A DNA stretch of 64,000 nt from Fervidibacter sp032160945. Its GTDB lineage: Bacteria > Armatimonadota > Fervidibacteria > Fervidibacterales > Fervidibacteraceae. The stretch lies in NCBI GenBank assembly GCA_032160945.1, contig JAVHTL010000001.1; one strand, 5' to 3'. The notes below the pieces were generated by a model. It was not told the DNA's origin, ran no database searches, and saw only the letters and a list, made by a program, of their open reading frames with translations. Positions 8,017-17,359 of this stretch are shown piece by piece. Each line of letters starts with the position of its first letter. The stretch's first letter is position 1. Made by a program: the position numbers and the translations under genes.

Positions 8017-8646
8017 ATGGCACAACAACCATCTGAGTTCAACCCAATTAAACTGGGATTGCCAGCGGGAGCAATTGAAACAGAGGTTTTATCCCTGATG
8101 AACTCGGCTGACCTGAGGGTTGATAGATTGACACAGCATTATGCGATAATTGATGACCCAAGGGTTTCTGATGGAATTTTCAGTGAACCGAGAAATCTTT
8201 GGACAATGGTTGCTCAAGGTGATTTGGATGCTGCACTTGTCCCTTACGATGATGTTGCCGAAGAGATGAGGAAGCGACCTATCGCAAAACAAGTGAACAT
8301 TGAACCGATCACGGGACAAATACTTTTCATCGCCAACAGCAAAAGTTGGCAGGAAAGGTCACAAGAGATGCATGATTTGCTCATGCTTCTTCGCGGCGCT
8401 GCCGAGGCGCAGGGAAGGGTTTTGCTCATCCTGAATGTTGAAGAGGCTCATTTGCAAGATGTTTTGCAACTTTTGCCCGCCTTGCGTTCACCGACTGTCT
8501 CTCCTCTTGCTGAGCCAAATGTTTTTTCTGTCATGTCTGTCGTCCCACGCAGCGAAGTTAACCGCTTAATCCCAGAACTCTTACGGACTGGAGCCACTGA
8601 CATCGTTGAGTTACCAATTAGCAAACTAATCCGAAGCAACCCTTAA
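8017..8646 (+). CDS. HisG-like protein with regulatory domain but no PRPP-binding core
   Basis: This 209-aa protein resembles ATP phosphoribosyltransferase (HisG) at both ends. Residues 11-80 look like the first half of the catalytic lobe (IKLGLPAGAIETEVLSLM, then a PRNLWTMVAQGDLDAALVPYDD block). Residues 134-207 match the C-terminal regulatory ACT-like domain (LLILNVEEAHLQDVL, LRSPTVSPLAEPNVFSV, LLRTGATDIVELPISKLI). About 100 residues between them are absent, including the PRPP-binding segment with the TG-T-L motif. It should not be catalytically competent as HisG. The ATG at 8017 follows a GAGGTG site. No other his gene is nearby. It could be a sensor of histidine or nucleotides, or a HisG remnant kept for its small-molecule domain; that role is inference. 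Confidence 0.7.
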   Translation: MAQQPSEFNPIKLGLPAGAIETEVLSLMNSADLRVDRLTQHYAIIDDPRVSDGIFSEPRNLWTMVAQGDLDAALVPYDDVAEEMRKRPIAKQVNIEPITGQILFIANSKSWQERSQEMHDLLMLLRGAAEAQGRVLLILNVEEAHLQDVLQLLPALRSPTVSPLAEPNVFSVMSVVPRSEVNRLIPELLRTGATDIVELPISKLIRSNP

Positions 8647-8723
8647 CTTTGAGCCTTATCGCTCTGTCAGTCAGTTTTGAGCGGCAGCAGACACTAAACT
8701 GTCACTGTCATCTCAGCATCCTT

Positions 8724-9722
8724 TCAATACTTACCGACTTCCTTTGCGACTTCGTAGGCGAAAATCACTTCGTCAATGGGAGTTCCCGGCTGAACCATGT
8801 GAGATGTGCAGAAGATAAAGCCTCCGCCCGGTTTGAGGGTTTCCATTACACGCCGAATTTCGTCGGCGAGTTTCTCTTTGCTAAGCCCGCGCCCCAAAAC
8901 TGTGCGGACATCCAAGCCACCGTAAAGTGCCAATTTGCCAAAATAGTTTTGTTTGACTTCACCAGGTTTCATGCCAGCGGACTCTTGGCATGGATGGAAA
9001 ACCCTAATTCCCAACTGAGTAACCCCGTCAAGGACAGGTTCAATGTAGCCATCGCTATGAAGTGAAATCAAACCGCCTAACTTCAAGACAGCATCGCAAA
9101 TGATTTTCTCCGTAGGGTAAACGAGTTCCCACCACTTTTTCGGGCTGAAAAGCAAAGCATTGTTCATACCCCAATCGTCGGAGATGTGAATAACATCAAC
9201 ACCCAGTTCAAGGCAATTTTCAGCATATCTTGCTGACCACTTGGCGATGCGTTCGTAAAGTTTCAGGCAAAGTTCAGGTTGCTCAATCATCGCTGCCAAG
9301 TTTTGCTCCAAACCGATGAAATTGTTTGCTGCTTCAAATACGCCGAAAGTTTGGACGAAAACTGCTCTCCCTCGTCGTCCCTTATGGTGCTCAATCTCTC
9401 TTTTGATTGGTTCGTAAATCGTTGGGTCATCTGGGTCATTAAGTTCTGCCTCCAATGCAGCCTCAATGGTGTAAATCCAGCCGTAAGTTGCATCGTAAAT
9501 AGCGCCATCGTCGCCCGGTTTTGGTCGCTGCTTCATCGGTCCTTTTGCTGGGAACGCTTGTGTCATATCAAGTTCCAACTCGTCGCAAAAGGCTTCAAAA
9601 CTTCCGAACCGAGAAAGAATTTCATCAATGACGCCAGGTTGGTTGAAAACCCAAACATAAAGCGGCACCCTGTCAGGTTCACGAAATTGCAATGCCGTAA
9701 ACACTCGCTCTCGTGACAGCAT
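8724..9722 (-). CDS. Uroporphyrinogen decarboxylase (URO-D) family protein
   Basis: This protein of about 332 aa has the URO-D/cobalamin-methyltransferase barrel: RERVFTALQFREPDRVPLY at the N-terminus, GVDVIHISDDWGMN, and LGGLISLHSDGYIEPVLDGVTQLG. This branch, common near carbohydrate-catabolism genes, is usually of unknown substrate and is unlikely to be haem-pathway HemE: a histidine (LHSDG) and a PGGGFIFCTSH segment as in methyltransferase relatives are visible. I chose the ATG at 9722 because GAGGAGGT lies just upstream on the minus strand. The frame stays open to 9902, but the extra residues do not look like this family. Confidence 0.85.
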   Translation of the reverse strand: MLSRERVFTALQFREPDRVPLYVWVFNQPGVIDEILSRFGSFEAFCDELELDMTQAFPAKGPMKQRPKPGDDGAIYDATYGWIYTIEAALEAELNDPDDPTIYEPIKREIEHHKGRRGRAVFVQTFGVFEAANNFIGLEQNLAAMIEQPELCLKLYERIAKWSARYAENCLELGVDVIHISDDWGMNNALLFSPKKWWELVYPTEKIICDAVLKLGGLISLHSDGYIEPVLDGVTQLGIRVFHPCQESAGMKPGEVKQNYFGKLALYGGLDVRTVLGRGLSKEKLADEIRRVMETLKPGGGFIFCTSHMVQPGTPIDEVIFAYEVAKEVGKY

Positions 9723-9905
9723 GGACTTTACCTCCTCATGCGGAAATCGCATTTCGCCTCCAAACCCTTTAGACAAACATTTTTCCCTGATGCCGAGACG
9801 AGATGGAGAAACAGACACCTGCGAGATTTGCCGGGAGAAATGCTTTAAAATTGTGGAAGGTAACGAAACCGAAGTGCGTTTGACGGTCTGGAGGAGAAGC
9901 AAAAA

Positions 9906-10646
9906 ATGAGGTTGCTTGCTTTCGTTTTGTCTTGTGTCTTTTTGGCGTTTGCTTTAAGTCAACCTTCTCAGCCTTCAGGGGAAGCGGTTTTGCCTAAGAG
10001 CGAACTTGAGTCACTGCCACCTGTCCCCCAATTGCCACCTTATGTTGTCGCCATTGCCCGACTGAGGCTCCGTGAAAGCACCCTTCGTGTTGATCCCATG
10101 AGCGATTTCAACCTTATCCGCAATTTAGCCGAGCGAACTGGTTGGAGAAACCTTTACCCGAACCGAGTTATTGTCTCCCTTGACAACGACGACCTCTTTC
10201 GCTTTCCCATCATCATCTTTGTAAGCGAGCATCAACCGATGAATTTGACCAATGCCGAGCGAGAAAGGTTAAGGCGATATTTGAAGTGGGGCGGATTTCT
10301 TTTTGTGAGTGAGTGCAGTGCCAAGTTGAGGCTACGACCCGAACTTCGTTCCGAACTTCAATCAATCCTGCCCGAAGCGAAACTCAAACCAATACCGTTA
10401 AGTCATCCAATTTATCGTGTCCCTTATCGCATTGACAAAATTGTCCCTGCAAAGCGCGGTGGCAAGACTTTTCACGAGGGCATGGAACTGAACGGGCGAC
10501 TTGTGCTGGTTTATTCGCAAAATGCTGAAGAGTGCTCATGGCAAAGTTGGCGCTGGACAGGTCCTATGTGCGCTTGTCTCCCGCCAGATTTTGACTATGC
10601 ATTTCGCTTCGGCGTGAATTTGGTCTATTACGCTCTGACCCATTGA
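9906..10646 (+). CDS. Exported DUF4159 domain protein
   Basis: This 246-aa protein has an N-terminal signal peptide (about residues 1-18, ending near ALS). The DUF4159 domain follows: a FPIIIFVSEHQPMNLT segment, ERERLRRYLKWGGFLFVSEC, and LSHPIYRVPYRID. DUF4159 proteins often occur next to MoxR/BatA-type gene clusters in Gram-negative bacteria, but no such cluster is adjacent. The molecular function is unknown. It starts only 183 bases from the divergent URO-D gene start and converges on the pectate-lyase-like gene. Confidence 0.85.
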   Translation: MRLLAFVLSCVFLAFALSQPSQPSGEAVLPKSELESLPPVPQLPPYVVAIARLRLRESTLRVDPMSDFNLIRNLAERTGWRNLYPNRVIVSLDNDDLFRFPIIIFVSEHQPMNLTNAERERLRRYLKWGGFLFVSECSAKLRLRPELRSELQSILPEAKLKPIPLSHPIYRVPYRIDKIVPAKRGGKTFHEGMELNGRLVLVYSQNAEECSWQSWRWTGPMCACLPPDFDYAFRFGVNLVYYALTH

Positions 10647-10710
10647 CAGCACTTGCTTTGCTTTTGCACGAAGCACGGTTCTCAATAACCGCATGCCACT
10701 ACATAAAGGC

Positions 10711-12684
10711 TCACTCTATCATCCAAGCCCCGATAACTGACCATTGGCTAACATCGGGTTTGGTTTTGAACCACTGTTGCCCGCTGATTTCTTTCTGGGT
10801 AAGCACTCCATGATGAGCACCAAGCCAATTAAGGCTGAACAGTTCAATTCGTCGCCCTCCATCCAACTGGATGAAGGTTGGTCGCATCTCTCGCCAATTG
10901 CCAGAGATGGCACCATAAATGCTGATGTCTTCGCAATCCTCCAGCCACATTGATGCGGGATAATCGTCCTCAAATTGCACCAAGCAGATGATAGTCTTTG
11001 ATGCTTTTCGGAAAATGATGGGGAAGTTGTCATAGTGTTCGTGCTGCCAAGAGTAAAACCATTTTCGCCCGTTGGAAGTGACAATAGCGCCTGTCTTGCC
11101 TTTTATGGCGTATCCAGCAGGCCACCACAAGTTTTCAAAGAAACCACCTCCGTTTCCGCTAATCCGCCAAACAAATGGTTGGTTGGAGGTGGCATACAAG
11201 TAAACATCCATCATTTTTGACTTCTCGCCTGCTCGCCACTCAATGTGATATGCTCCTTTGAGCGCCTCATCAATGACGAGAAAAAGGTTCACCAATGTTA
11301 CGGTGCTACTTGGCTCATCTGGTGTTTCAATCATGGGCTTTGGATTTTCGGGGTCATCAAAGTAAGGCGATTGGGGACGGAGGTAGATGGTGGCTGGATG
11401 CTCGCCAAAAATTTTAGTGTGCGGTCGCAACCGCAAGGTGCCAGAAATCTCATACCGACCCGAAGGGAAGAACAGTTCATCGCATTTGTCAATTGCCGAC
11501 TGAATGGCTTTTGTGTCGTCTTTGCCATCGTCAGGAAAAGCGCCAAACTCAGTCACGCTTCTCGCTTTACGAGTTATCTTGGGAAACTCATGTGAAGGTA
11601 GCCGTTGATAACGCTCGTTGCTACGGTAGGGAAAATCAATCGCTTTGCCGTTGCGATACAAATTCCTGCTCCAAACCCATCGCCCAATTGGCTTGCCATT
11701 TGCTGGAAGGTAACCTTTCACCACTTCTTTCAGCCCTTTGGCATGGACATTTTGAAGGAAAAGAGAATGAGGCATCGGCTCTGCCTTGATTGCTGAACCA
11801 TCGCTAATGGCTCTGAACGAACAGTCCAAAAGGCTAATGCAATTTCCGCCTTCTATTTTCATCCCAGAAGGGACATCGCAAATCTCAAGGTCAATGAAGA
11901 CAAAGTTCCAAACACCTGCAAGCCGAATAGCGTATCGGCTTTGCCCATAGAACTTAGCGGAACGAACGAGGAACTGGCTGGTCTGGTCAACTTCCCAACC
12001 TCTTTGCCCGCCTTGAACTTTGATGTTGGCAATCACACCGCCACCGCCCCAAAGGGAAGTTTTCAAGCAAGCGTATGCATCACCGCCATAAATCGTCACA
12101 TTACGCAGAGAGGTCCCTTGCGCAACGCACCAGTAAATTCCGATTGCCCCTTGATTGCCTTGCTCAATTTTCACCTTGATGTTACGCAGGCTCGTGTAGA
12201 AAGTGTTGTTGGTAGAGCCTCCCTTTGTATCAAGGCGAGTGCGCCAATCTCTTGTCTTTGGGTCAATGCCCCAACCGTTCGCCGTTACGATTAAAGGTTT
12301 CGGATTGGATGGGTCATCAAACCCTTTCGTGTGTGAGGGCAGAACGAGAGTAGGCGGATGATCGCTATCACCGACCAAATGTGTCCCTTTCCAAAGGATG
12401 AGTGTGTCAGTGATGCGGTAAATTCCTGGCGGGACATAGACTGTCCCGTGCGCTTTTTCGCCAACGGTCCCGACGCCGTAATCTAAGGCGTTGATGAAAG
12501 CCAGTGTGTCATCGCTTACGCCATCGCCTTTGGCTCCAAAGTCTCTCACATTGCGAAACGCCTTGCCATGTGGGAGCATTCCATAGGCATTGGCATTCAC
12601 TTTTTCAGCCTCCGATTGAAGCCAATGAAAAATCACTGTCACCACCAACAAAATTAACAGCCTAATTGAGCCACTGACCAACAT
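10711..12684 (-). CDS. Exported protein with two pectate-lyase-3 (right-handed beta-helix) domains
   Basis: This 657-aa protein begins with a signal peptide (SIRLLILLVVTVIFHWLQS). It contains two copies of the pectate-lyase superfamily 3 start motif: NVRDFGAKGDGVSDDTLAF (near residue 44) followed by VYVPPGIYRITDTL, and VTEFGAFPDDGKDDTKAIQ (near residue 380) followed by LFFPSGRYEISGTL. This tandem arrangement resembles GH55 glucanases and phage-type depolymerases. It is probably an extracellular or periplasmic polysaccharide-degrading enzyme. It starts 43 bases downstream of the antiporter gene on the same strand. Which glycosidic bond it attacks is not predictable. Confidence 0.85.
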   Translation of the reverse strand: MLVSGSIRLLILLVVTVIFHWLQSEAEKVNANAYGMLPHGKAFRNVRDFGAKGDGVSDDTLAFINALDYGVGTVGEKAHGTVYVPPGIYRITDTLILWKGTHLVGDSDHPPTLVLPSHTKGFDDPSNPKPLIVTANGWGIDPKTRDWRTRLDTKGGSTNNTFYTSLRNIKVKIEQGNQGAIGIYWCVAQGTSLRNVTIYGGDAYACLKTSLWGGGGVIANIKVQGGQRGWEVDQTSQFLVRSAKFYGQSRYAIRLAGVWNFVFIDLEICDVPSGMKIEGGNCISLLDCSFRAISDGSAIKAEPMPHSLFLQNVHAKGLKEVVKGYLPANGKPIGRWVWSRNLYRNGKAIDFPYRSNERYQRLPSHEFPKITRKARSVTEFGAFPDDGKDDTKAIQSAIDKCDELFFPSGRYEISGTLRLRPHTKIFGEHPATIYLRPQSPYFDDPENPKPMIETPDEPSSTVTLVNLFLVIDEALKGAYHIEWRAGEKSKMMDVYLYATSNQPFVWRISGNGGGFFENLWWPAGYAIKGKTGAIVTSNGRKWFYSWQHEHYDNFPIIFRKASKTIICLVQFEDDYPASMWLEDCEDISIYGAISGNWREMRPTFIQLDGGRRIELFSLNWLGAHHGVLTQKEISGQQWFKTKPDVSQWSVIGAWMIE

Positions 12685-12727
12685 CCTTTTGCTTCACCCC
12701 TTTCTTACTACGAACGAGGACGGCAGG

Positions 12728-14008
12728 TCACCTTCCCTCACCCTCTTTCGTTCCAGAGCGAGGGTTTCGGAACAGAGGAACTAAAGCGACAGGTGCAAGG
12801 AAAGTCGTGACGAAAGTCATCATGATGGCGACACCGAACTCCGCTTCGTTGATTGCTTTGTAAGCCAAGCCCATCCCCGCGACAATCAATGCGACTTCTC
12901 CGCGAGGCATCATGCCAATGCCGACGCGAGTTGCACCCAGCGAGTTAAAGCCAACTCCCAGCGCAGGCAAACCGCATCCGAAAACTTTGCTGATAATACC
13001 GGCAACCGAGATTGCTACCCCGAACCAAAAAGCGTGGCTCATCGCTGAAAAGTTCACCAACATTCCCATCGCTACGAAGAAAACCGGCACTAAGCCGTGA
13101 ATAAGAGGTCTGAGGGCGTGTTCCAAATCTTCTCGCATGTCCGTCCGAGAGAAAGCCAAGCCGAGCGCATATGCCCCGATAATCATCGCCAACTTACCAA
13201 CACTTTCTGTCAAGGAAGCGATCAAGAAGCACAAAGCCAGAGCCAACCCGATTAAAGCGCCTTCACCCTTGAATCGTCTGAGCAATTTCACCAAAGTTGG
13301 GGCAATGGCGACCAAAACTCCCGTTAAGACCAACCAGAAGCCAAATGCCTTAAGCGCGATACCACTTAACTGAAGGGCGTCAACTTCACCGACTTGAACG
13401 ATGCTGGTGACTATTGCCAAGACGATAATGCCCAAAACATCGTCAATGACAGCCGCAGCCAGAACAGTCACGCCTTCAGGTGTTCCTAATCGCTCCAATT
13501 CCGACAGCACTCTTGCTGTAATGCCAACAGAAGTTGCTGTCATCACTGCACCCATGAAAAGGGCTGATGGGTGCATGACGCTGTTGGCGTAACCGAACAT
13601 TATGGTCAGGAACACACCGAAGAAGAAGGGCAAAATCACACCGCCCATTGCAACCACGAATGCAGGAAGCCCAAAGCGAAGGAACAAACTGAAATCAGTT
13701 TCAAGCCCAGCGCCGAAGAGCAAGAGCACCGCTGCAAGTTGTGCAACTCCCCAAAGTTCTGGCGATAAGGGGATACCACCAGTGTGCCCGTGCGGGACGG
13801 CAAAAAGCGGTTCATGCATTCCCGGCAAGTGAATTAAATGTCCGAGCGCATATGGACCAATGATCATACCGCCAACCAACTCGCCCAAAACGGGCGATTG
13901 TTTCAAGTAGCGTTCAAACAACTCACCGAACAGTTTTGCGACAAGCAGCATGAACCCTAATTGGGCGAGCAAATGGGCAGCGCGCTCAACTAAAGCCATT
14001 CCTTCCAT
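12728..14008 (-). CDS. Monovalent cation:proton antiporter, CPA2 (Kef/NapA-type)
   Basis: This 426-aa inner-membrane protein has about 12 hydrophobic segments and CPA2 sequence features: SPVLGELVGGMIIGPYALG near the N-terminus, LLLFGAGLETDFSLF, the paired-charge helix VLAAAVIDDVLGIIVLA carrying two aspartates as in electrogenic antiporters, and MPRGEVALIVAG near the end. It exchanges Na+ or K+ for H+. There is no RCK/TrkA-N regulatory domain; the C-terminus ends in a short charged tail. Start ATG at 14008 has GGGGAG upstream; ATG 13999 is an alternative. Confidence 0.92.
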   Translation of the reverse strand: MEGMALVERAAHLLAQLGFMLLVAKLFGELFERYLKQSPVLGELVGGMIIGPYALGHLIHLPGMHEPLFAVPHGHTGGIPLSPELWGVAQLAAVLLLFGAGLETDFSLFLRFGLPAFVVAMGGVILPFFFGVFLTIMFGYANSVMHPSALFMGAVMTATSVGITARVLSELERLGTPEGVTVLAAAVIDDVLGIIVLAIVTSIVQVGEVDALQLSGIALKAFGFWLVLTGVLVAIAPTLVKLLRRFKGEGALIGLALALCFLIASLTESVGKLAMIIGAYALGLAFSRTDMREDLEHALRPLIHGLVPVFFVAMGMLVNFSAMSHAFWFGVAISVAGIISKVFGCGLPALGVGFNSLGATRVGIGMMPRGEVALIVAGMGLAYKAINEAEFGVAIMMTFVTTFLAPVALVPLFRNPRSGTKEGEGR

Positions 14009-14309
14009 CTAAACACTCCCCTTTTCGGACGAAGTGTTCACTTGGGTAGGGGATTTAGCGTGCAAAGATTTTAACGCAATTGGTGTGACCTGATAAGGGC
14101 ACGCTCTTGCGAAAAAGGGTTTTTCCCTTACTCTGGCACAAAAATTCCGTTTGTGCTAATCTCTGTCTAAACCCGTGAAGGGCGTGATATCATGGGCTTC
14201 AAAGGAAGGCTGGGCTTTGCGTCCAGCCGATGATTTTGTCTAAGCCGAGCGCTGCCAAACTTTTCTCCGTGAGGCAAACACAAAGTCTGGGAAAGGGGGG
14301 AGTGAGTCT
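14009..14309. other. Divergent intergenic region, antiporter / transketolase
   Basis: This 301-base non-coding stretch carries the control regions of two divergent genes. It holds an AAGGG-TTTTT-CCCTT hairpin (14115-14129) and a second hairpin at 14208-14228 (8-bp stem GGCTGGGC/GTCCAGCC with one G-U pair, loop TTTGC) in the likely tkt leader. I found no convincing TTGACA/TATAAT pair and no thiamine pyrophosphate riboswitch consensus. Confidence 0.4.
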
Positions 14310-16187
14310 ATGGCTGATGTGATGGAGCGCCAGAAATTGATTGAAGCGTTGAAGGCGATGGGGCAATTGTTGAGAAGGCACGCAGTTGAAACGACAACGC
14401 TTGCTGGTTCTGGTCACCCGACGACTTGTTTGTCTGCTTCTGACATTGTTGCGACTCTTTTCTTCACAACACTTCGTTGCGATGTCTCAAACCCTGATAA
14501 CCCACTCAATGACCGCTTTGTGCTCTCCAAAGGTCACGCTGCACCTTTGCTCTACGCCGTTTGGGCTGAAGCAGGGGCGTTCCCCGTTGAGCACTTGAAG
14601 ACTTTGCGCCGAATTGATAGCGAACTTGAAGGGCACCCGACACCGCGCTTCAAGTGGGCAGAAGTCGCAACCGGCTCGCTCGGTCAAGGTTTGTCAATCG
14701 CCAACGGCATGGCGCTCGCTGCGAAAATGGACAAACTGCCATACCGAGTTTACGCATTGCTCGGCGACGGCGAAGTCGCCGAAGGCGGGGTTTGGGAAGC
14801 CGTTGCCTTCGCCAGTTACTACAAACTTGACAACTTGACAGCAATCGTTGATGTCAACAGGCTCGGTCAAAGCGCACCAACGATGCTTCAGCACGACTTG
14901 GAAACTTACGCCCGTAGGTTTGAAGCCTTCGGCTGGCACGCCATCGCCGTTGACGGGCACGATGTTGAGCAACTTATGAGTGCTTTTGAGCAAGCGAAAA
15001 ATGTCAAGGGTAAACCGACGGTCATTCTGGCGAAGACGATCAAAGGCAAAGGTGTGTCGTTCTTGGAAGACAAGGAAGGTTGGCACGGTCGCCCATTGCC
15101 GAAAGACCTCGCCGAAAAAGCGTTGGCGGAGTTGGCGCTTACCGACGAGCAAATCGCTTTGGCTCGTTCGTTGAAAGTCCATCCCCCAGAAGGCGTCGTT
15201 GCCGTTGCTGCCAATCCTCAGTCATCAATCGTTGAGCCGGAATTCCCCCGTTACGAACTCGGTCAACAGGTTGCCACCCGCGAAGCCTACGGCGACGGTT
15301 TGGTGGCTTTGGGCAAAGTCAACCCGAACATCGTCGCCCTTGACGGCGATGTCAAAAACTCAACTTTCTCGGAAAAGTTCATGGCTGCTTTCCCTGAACG
15401 GTTTGTTGAGTGCTTCATCGCTGAGCAAAACATGATTGGCACTGCCGTCGGTTTGGCGACAAGGGGCAAAATACCATTTGCATCAAGTTTTGCTTGCTTC
15501 TTGATGCGGGCTTACGATTTCATTCGCATGGCTGGCATTGGAATGGCAAACATCAAACTTTGTGGCTCGCACGCTGGAGTTTCCATCGGTGAAGACGGTC
15601 CATCACAGATGGGTTTGGAAGACATTGCAGCGATGCGGGCAATTCCGCGCTCAGTTGTGCTTTACCCATGCGATGCGGTTTCAACGGTCAAATTGGTTGC
15701 GGAAATGGCGAAATATCGCAGCATCGCATACTTGCGAACGACGCGCCCGAAAACTCCCGTGATTTACAGCAACGATGAAGAGTTCCCAATTGGTGGTTGC
15801 AAGATTTTGCGGTCAAGCCCAGACGATGTCGTCACTGTCGTCGCTGCAGGCATTACGGTGTTTGAAGCGCTCAAGGCATATGAGGTGCTCTCAAATGAAG
15901 GCATCAAAATCCGTGTCATTGACCTTTACTCTGTCAAGCCCCTTGACGAAGCGACGCTAATCCGAAGTGCACTTGAGACCAACCGAATCATCATCACCGT
16001 TGAAGACCACTATCCTGAAGGCGGCATTGGTGACGCTGTTGCGTCAGCGGTTAGCAAGGAAGGCATCAAAGTTTACAAACTTGCCGTCAACGACATCCCT
16101 CGTTCAGGCAAACCTGACGAGTTGATGGACATGTTCGGCATCAGCGCCAAACACATCGTTGAAACGGTGAAGCGACTAAGCAAGTAG
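14310..16187 (+). CDS. tkt: Transketolase
   Basis: This 625-aa thiamine-diphosphate enzyme transfers two-carbon units between sugar phosphates in the pentose phosphate pathway. N-terminal half: SGHPTTCLSASDIVATLF, FVLSKGHAAPLLYAV, and the ThDP/Mg site LGDGEVAEGGVWEA, with VDVNRLGQS downstream. C-terminal half: PNIVALDGDVKNSTFSEKF, the catalytic-glutamate region FIAEQNMIGTAVGLA, and HAGVSIGEDGPSQMGLED. Both halves are fused in one chain, unlike archaeal split transketolases. A GGGGGGAG site precedes the ATG. The coding DNA is visibly more GC-rich and even in codon use than its neighbours, consistent with high expression. Confidence 0.97.
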   Translation: MADVMERQKLIEALKAMGQLLRRHAVETTTLAGSGHPTTCLSASDIVATLFFTTLRCDVSNPDNPLNDRFVLSKGHAAPLLYAVWAEAGAFPVEHLKTLRRIDSELEGHPTPRFKWAEVATGSLGQGLSIANGMALAAKMDKLPYRVYALLGDGEVAEGGVWEAVAFASYYKLDNLTAIVDVNRLGQSAPTMLQHDLETYARRFEAFGWHAIAVDGHDVEQLMSAFEQAKNVKGKPTVILAKTIKGKGVSFLEDKEGWHGRPLPKDLAEKALAELALTDEQIALARSLKVHPPEGVVAVAANPQSSIVEPEFPRYELGQQVATREAYGDGLVALGKVNPNIVALDGDVKNSTFSEKFMAAFPERFVECFIAEQNMIGTAVGLATRGKIPFASSFACFLMRAYDFIRMAGIGMANIKLCGSHAGVSIGEDGPSQMGLEDIAAMRAIPRSVVLYPCDAVSTVKLVAEMAKYRSIAYLRTTRPKTPVIYSNDEEFPIGGCKILRSSPDDVVTVVAAGITVFEALKAYEVLSNEGIKIRVIDLYSVKPLDEATLIRSALETNRIIITVEDHYPEGGIGDAVASAVSKEGIKVYKLAVNDIPRSGKPDELMDMFGISAKHIVETVKRLSK

Positions 16188-16223
16188 GTGGACGGGCAAT
16201 TCAGGTAGAGCGGCTGCCATGAT

Positions 16224-16285
16224 GTAGGGCGCAGGCTCTGCCTGCGCCGACGAAAAATCGGCACGGGACAGACCCCGTGCCCTAC
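16224..16285. repeat. GTAG...CTAC double-hairpin (REP/BIME-like) element
   Basis: This 62-bp element starts with GTAGGGC and ends with GCCCTAC. It contains two hairpins, GGCGCAGGC-TCT-GCCTGCGCC and GGCACGGG-ACAGAC-CCCGTGCC, joined by GACGAAAAATC. It lies between tkt and the protease gene. Its architecture matches the element at 63911-63975. It might act as an mRNA-stabilising or terminating structure behind tkt. Confidence 0.75.
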
Positions 16286-16408
16286 GCAACGGCAATTTTT
16301 TGAAATGGGATGACTTTGCTCTTGTGGACTGAGACCAAACTTTGCAAGGGCGATGCATATGTCATTCCTACTCGCTAAAATCGTTTTGCGACAAGAAGGT
16401 GACAAACT

Positions 16409-17311
16409 ATGAAGCGGATAGCATGGCTGTGTTTGATTGCCTTTAGTTCGTTGGTTGTCGCTCAAGAGACAGTGGGTTGGTCATTGTTGGTAAGCAAAGT
16501 TTCACCTGCTGTTGTCACCATTGTTTCTTCAGATGTTATGACCATCGCACAAGGTAGCGGCTTTTTGATCAGCAGCGACGGCAAAATCGTCACCAACTTC
16601 CATGTCGTTGAAGGCAAAAAGAATATCTTGGCTCGCCTTTCGGATGGCAGTTTCCTTGTTATCACAGGCGTTTTGGCGACCGATGAAGCGAACGATTTGG
16701 TCATCCTGAAGGCAGACGGGCGCAATTTGCCTTTTGTCTCATTGGGAGACAGCGATGCGGTGGAAGTCGGCGAAGCCATTTGTGTGATTGGCTCGCCGAT
16801 GCTTTTGGAAGGAACGGTGACGGTAGGCATCGTTAGTGCAGTGCGGGAGTTGAAGGATGGTCGGAAGTTGCTGCAAATCACGGCACCGATTTCCAGAGGT
16901 AGCAGTGGCTCACCTGTCTTCAACCGCAAGGGGGAAGTGATTGGCATCGCCAGTTTCTACCTTGCTGAAGGTCAAAATCTTAACTTCGCCATTCCAGTAA
17001 ATGAGTTGAAGGGTTTGATAAGGCAAAAGGCGAAAGAGCCAAAGCCATTGACGGCGGTGCCCACTTTCTCTCCCCACGCTGTTACGAACGAGTTGGAACA
17101 AACTTTTCAACAAGCCTTAGAGGACGCTCAAAGCAAGGATGAGGATTTGCGCTCATTTGCGCTTCGTGACATCGCCAAAGCGATGGCAAAAGCGGATTTG
17201 TTGGGTCAAGCCTATGAAGTGGCGAAGAGCATTGAACGACCTCTCCAACGCCTTGAAGCCCTTGCAGCAATTGTGGCGGAAATGAAGAAGGCGGGGATGA
17301 TGGGGCAGTAA
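16409..17311 (+). CDS. HtrA/DegP-like secreted serine protease without PDZ domain
   Basis: This 300-aa protein has a signal peptide (residues 1-18, ending VVAQ) and a trypsin-like protease domain of family S1C. The catalytic triad is visible as His65 (TNFHVVEG), Asp96 (DEANDLVILK) and Ser166 (SRGSSGSPVF). After about residue 215 there is no PDZ domain; instead a short alpha-helical tail (residues 230-300) rich in Ala and charged residues follows. It probably acts in periplasmic protein quality control. The lack of PDZ suggests different substrate selection from DegP. The gene stands alone between a REP-like element and the MetE-core gene. Confidence 0.9.
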   Translation: MKRIAWLCLIAFSSLVVAQETVGWSLLVSKVSPAVVTIVSSDVMTIAQGSGFLISSDGKIVTNFHVVEGKKNILARLSDGSFLVITGVLATDEANDLVILKADGRNLPFVSLGDSDAVEVGEAICVIGSPMLLEGTVTVGIVSAVRELKDGRKLLQITAPISRGSSGSPVFNRKGEVIGIASFYLAEGQNLNFAIPVNELKGLIRQKAKEPKPLTAVPTFSPHAVTNELEQTFQQALEDAQSKDEDLRSFALRDIAKAMAKADLLGQAYEVAKSIERPLQRLEALAAIVAEMKKAGMMGQ

Positions 17312-17359
17312 AAGTAGCGCGATATTCCATTGCCAATCCAAGAAACGGAGGGATGTCCT

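Noticed and set aside
14009..14309. Possible thiamine pyrophosphate riboswitch before transketolase
   Set aside because: The conserved CUGAGA and ACCUGAU elements are absent; only simple hairpins are present.
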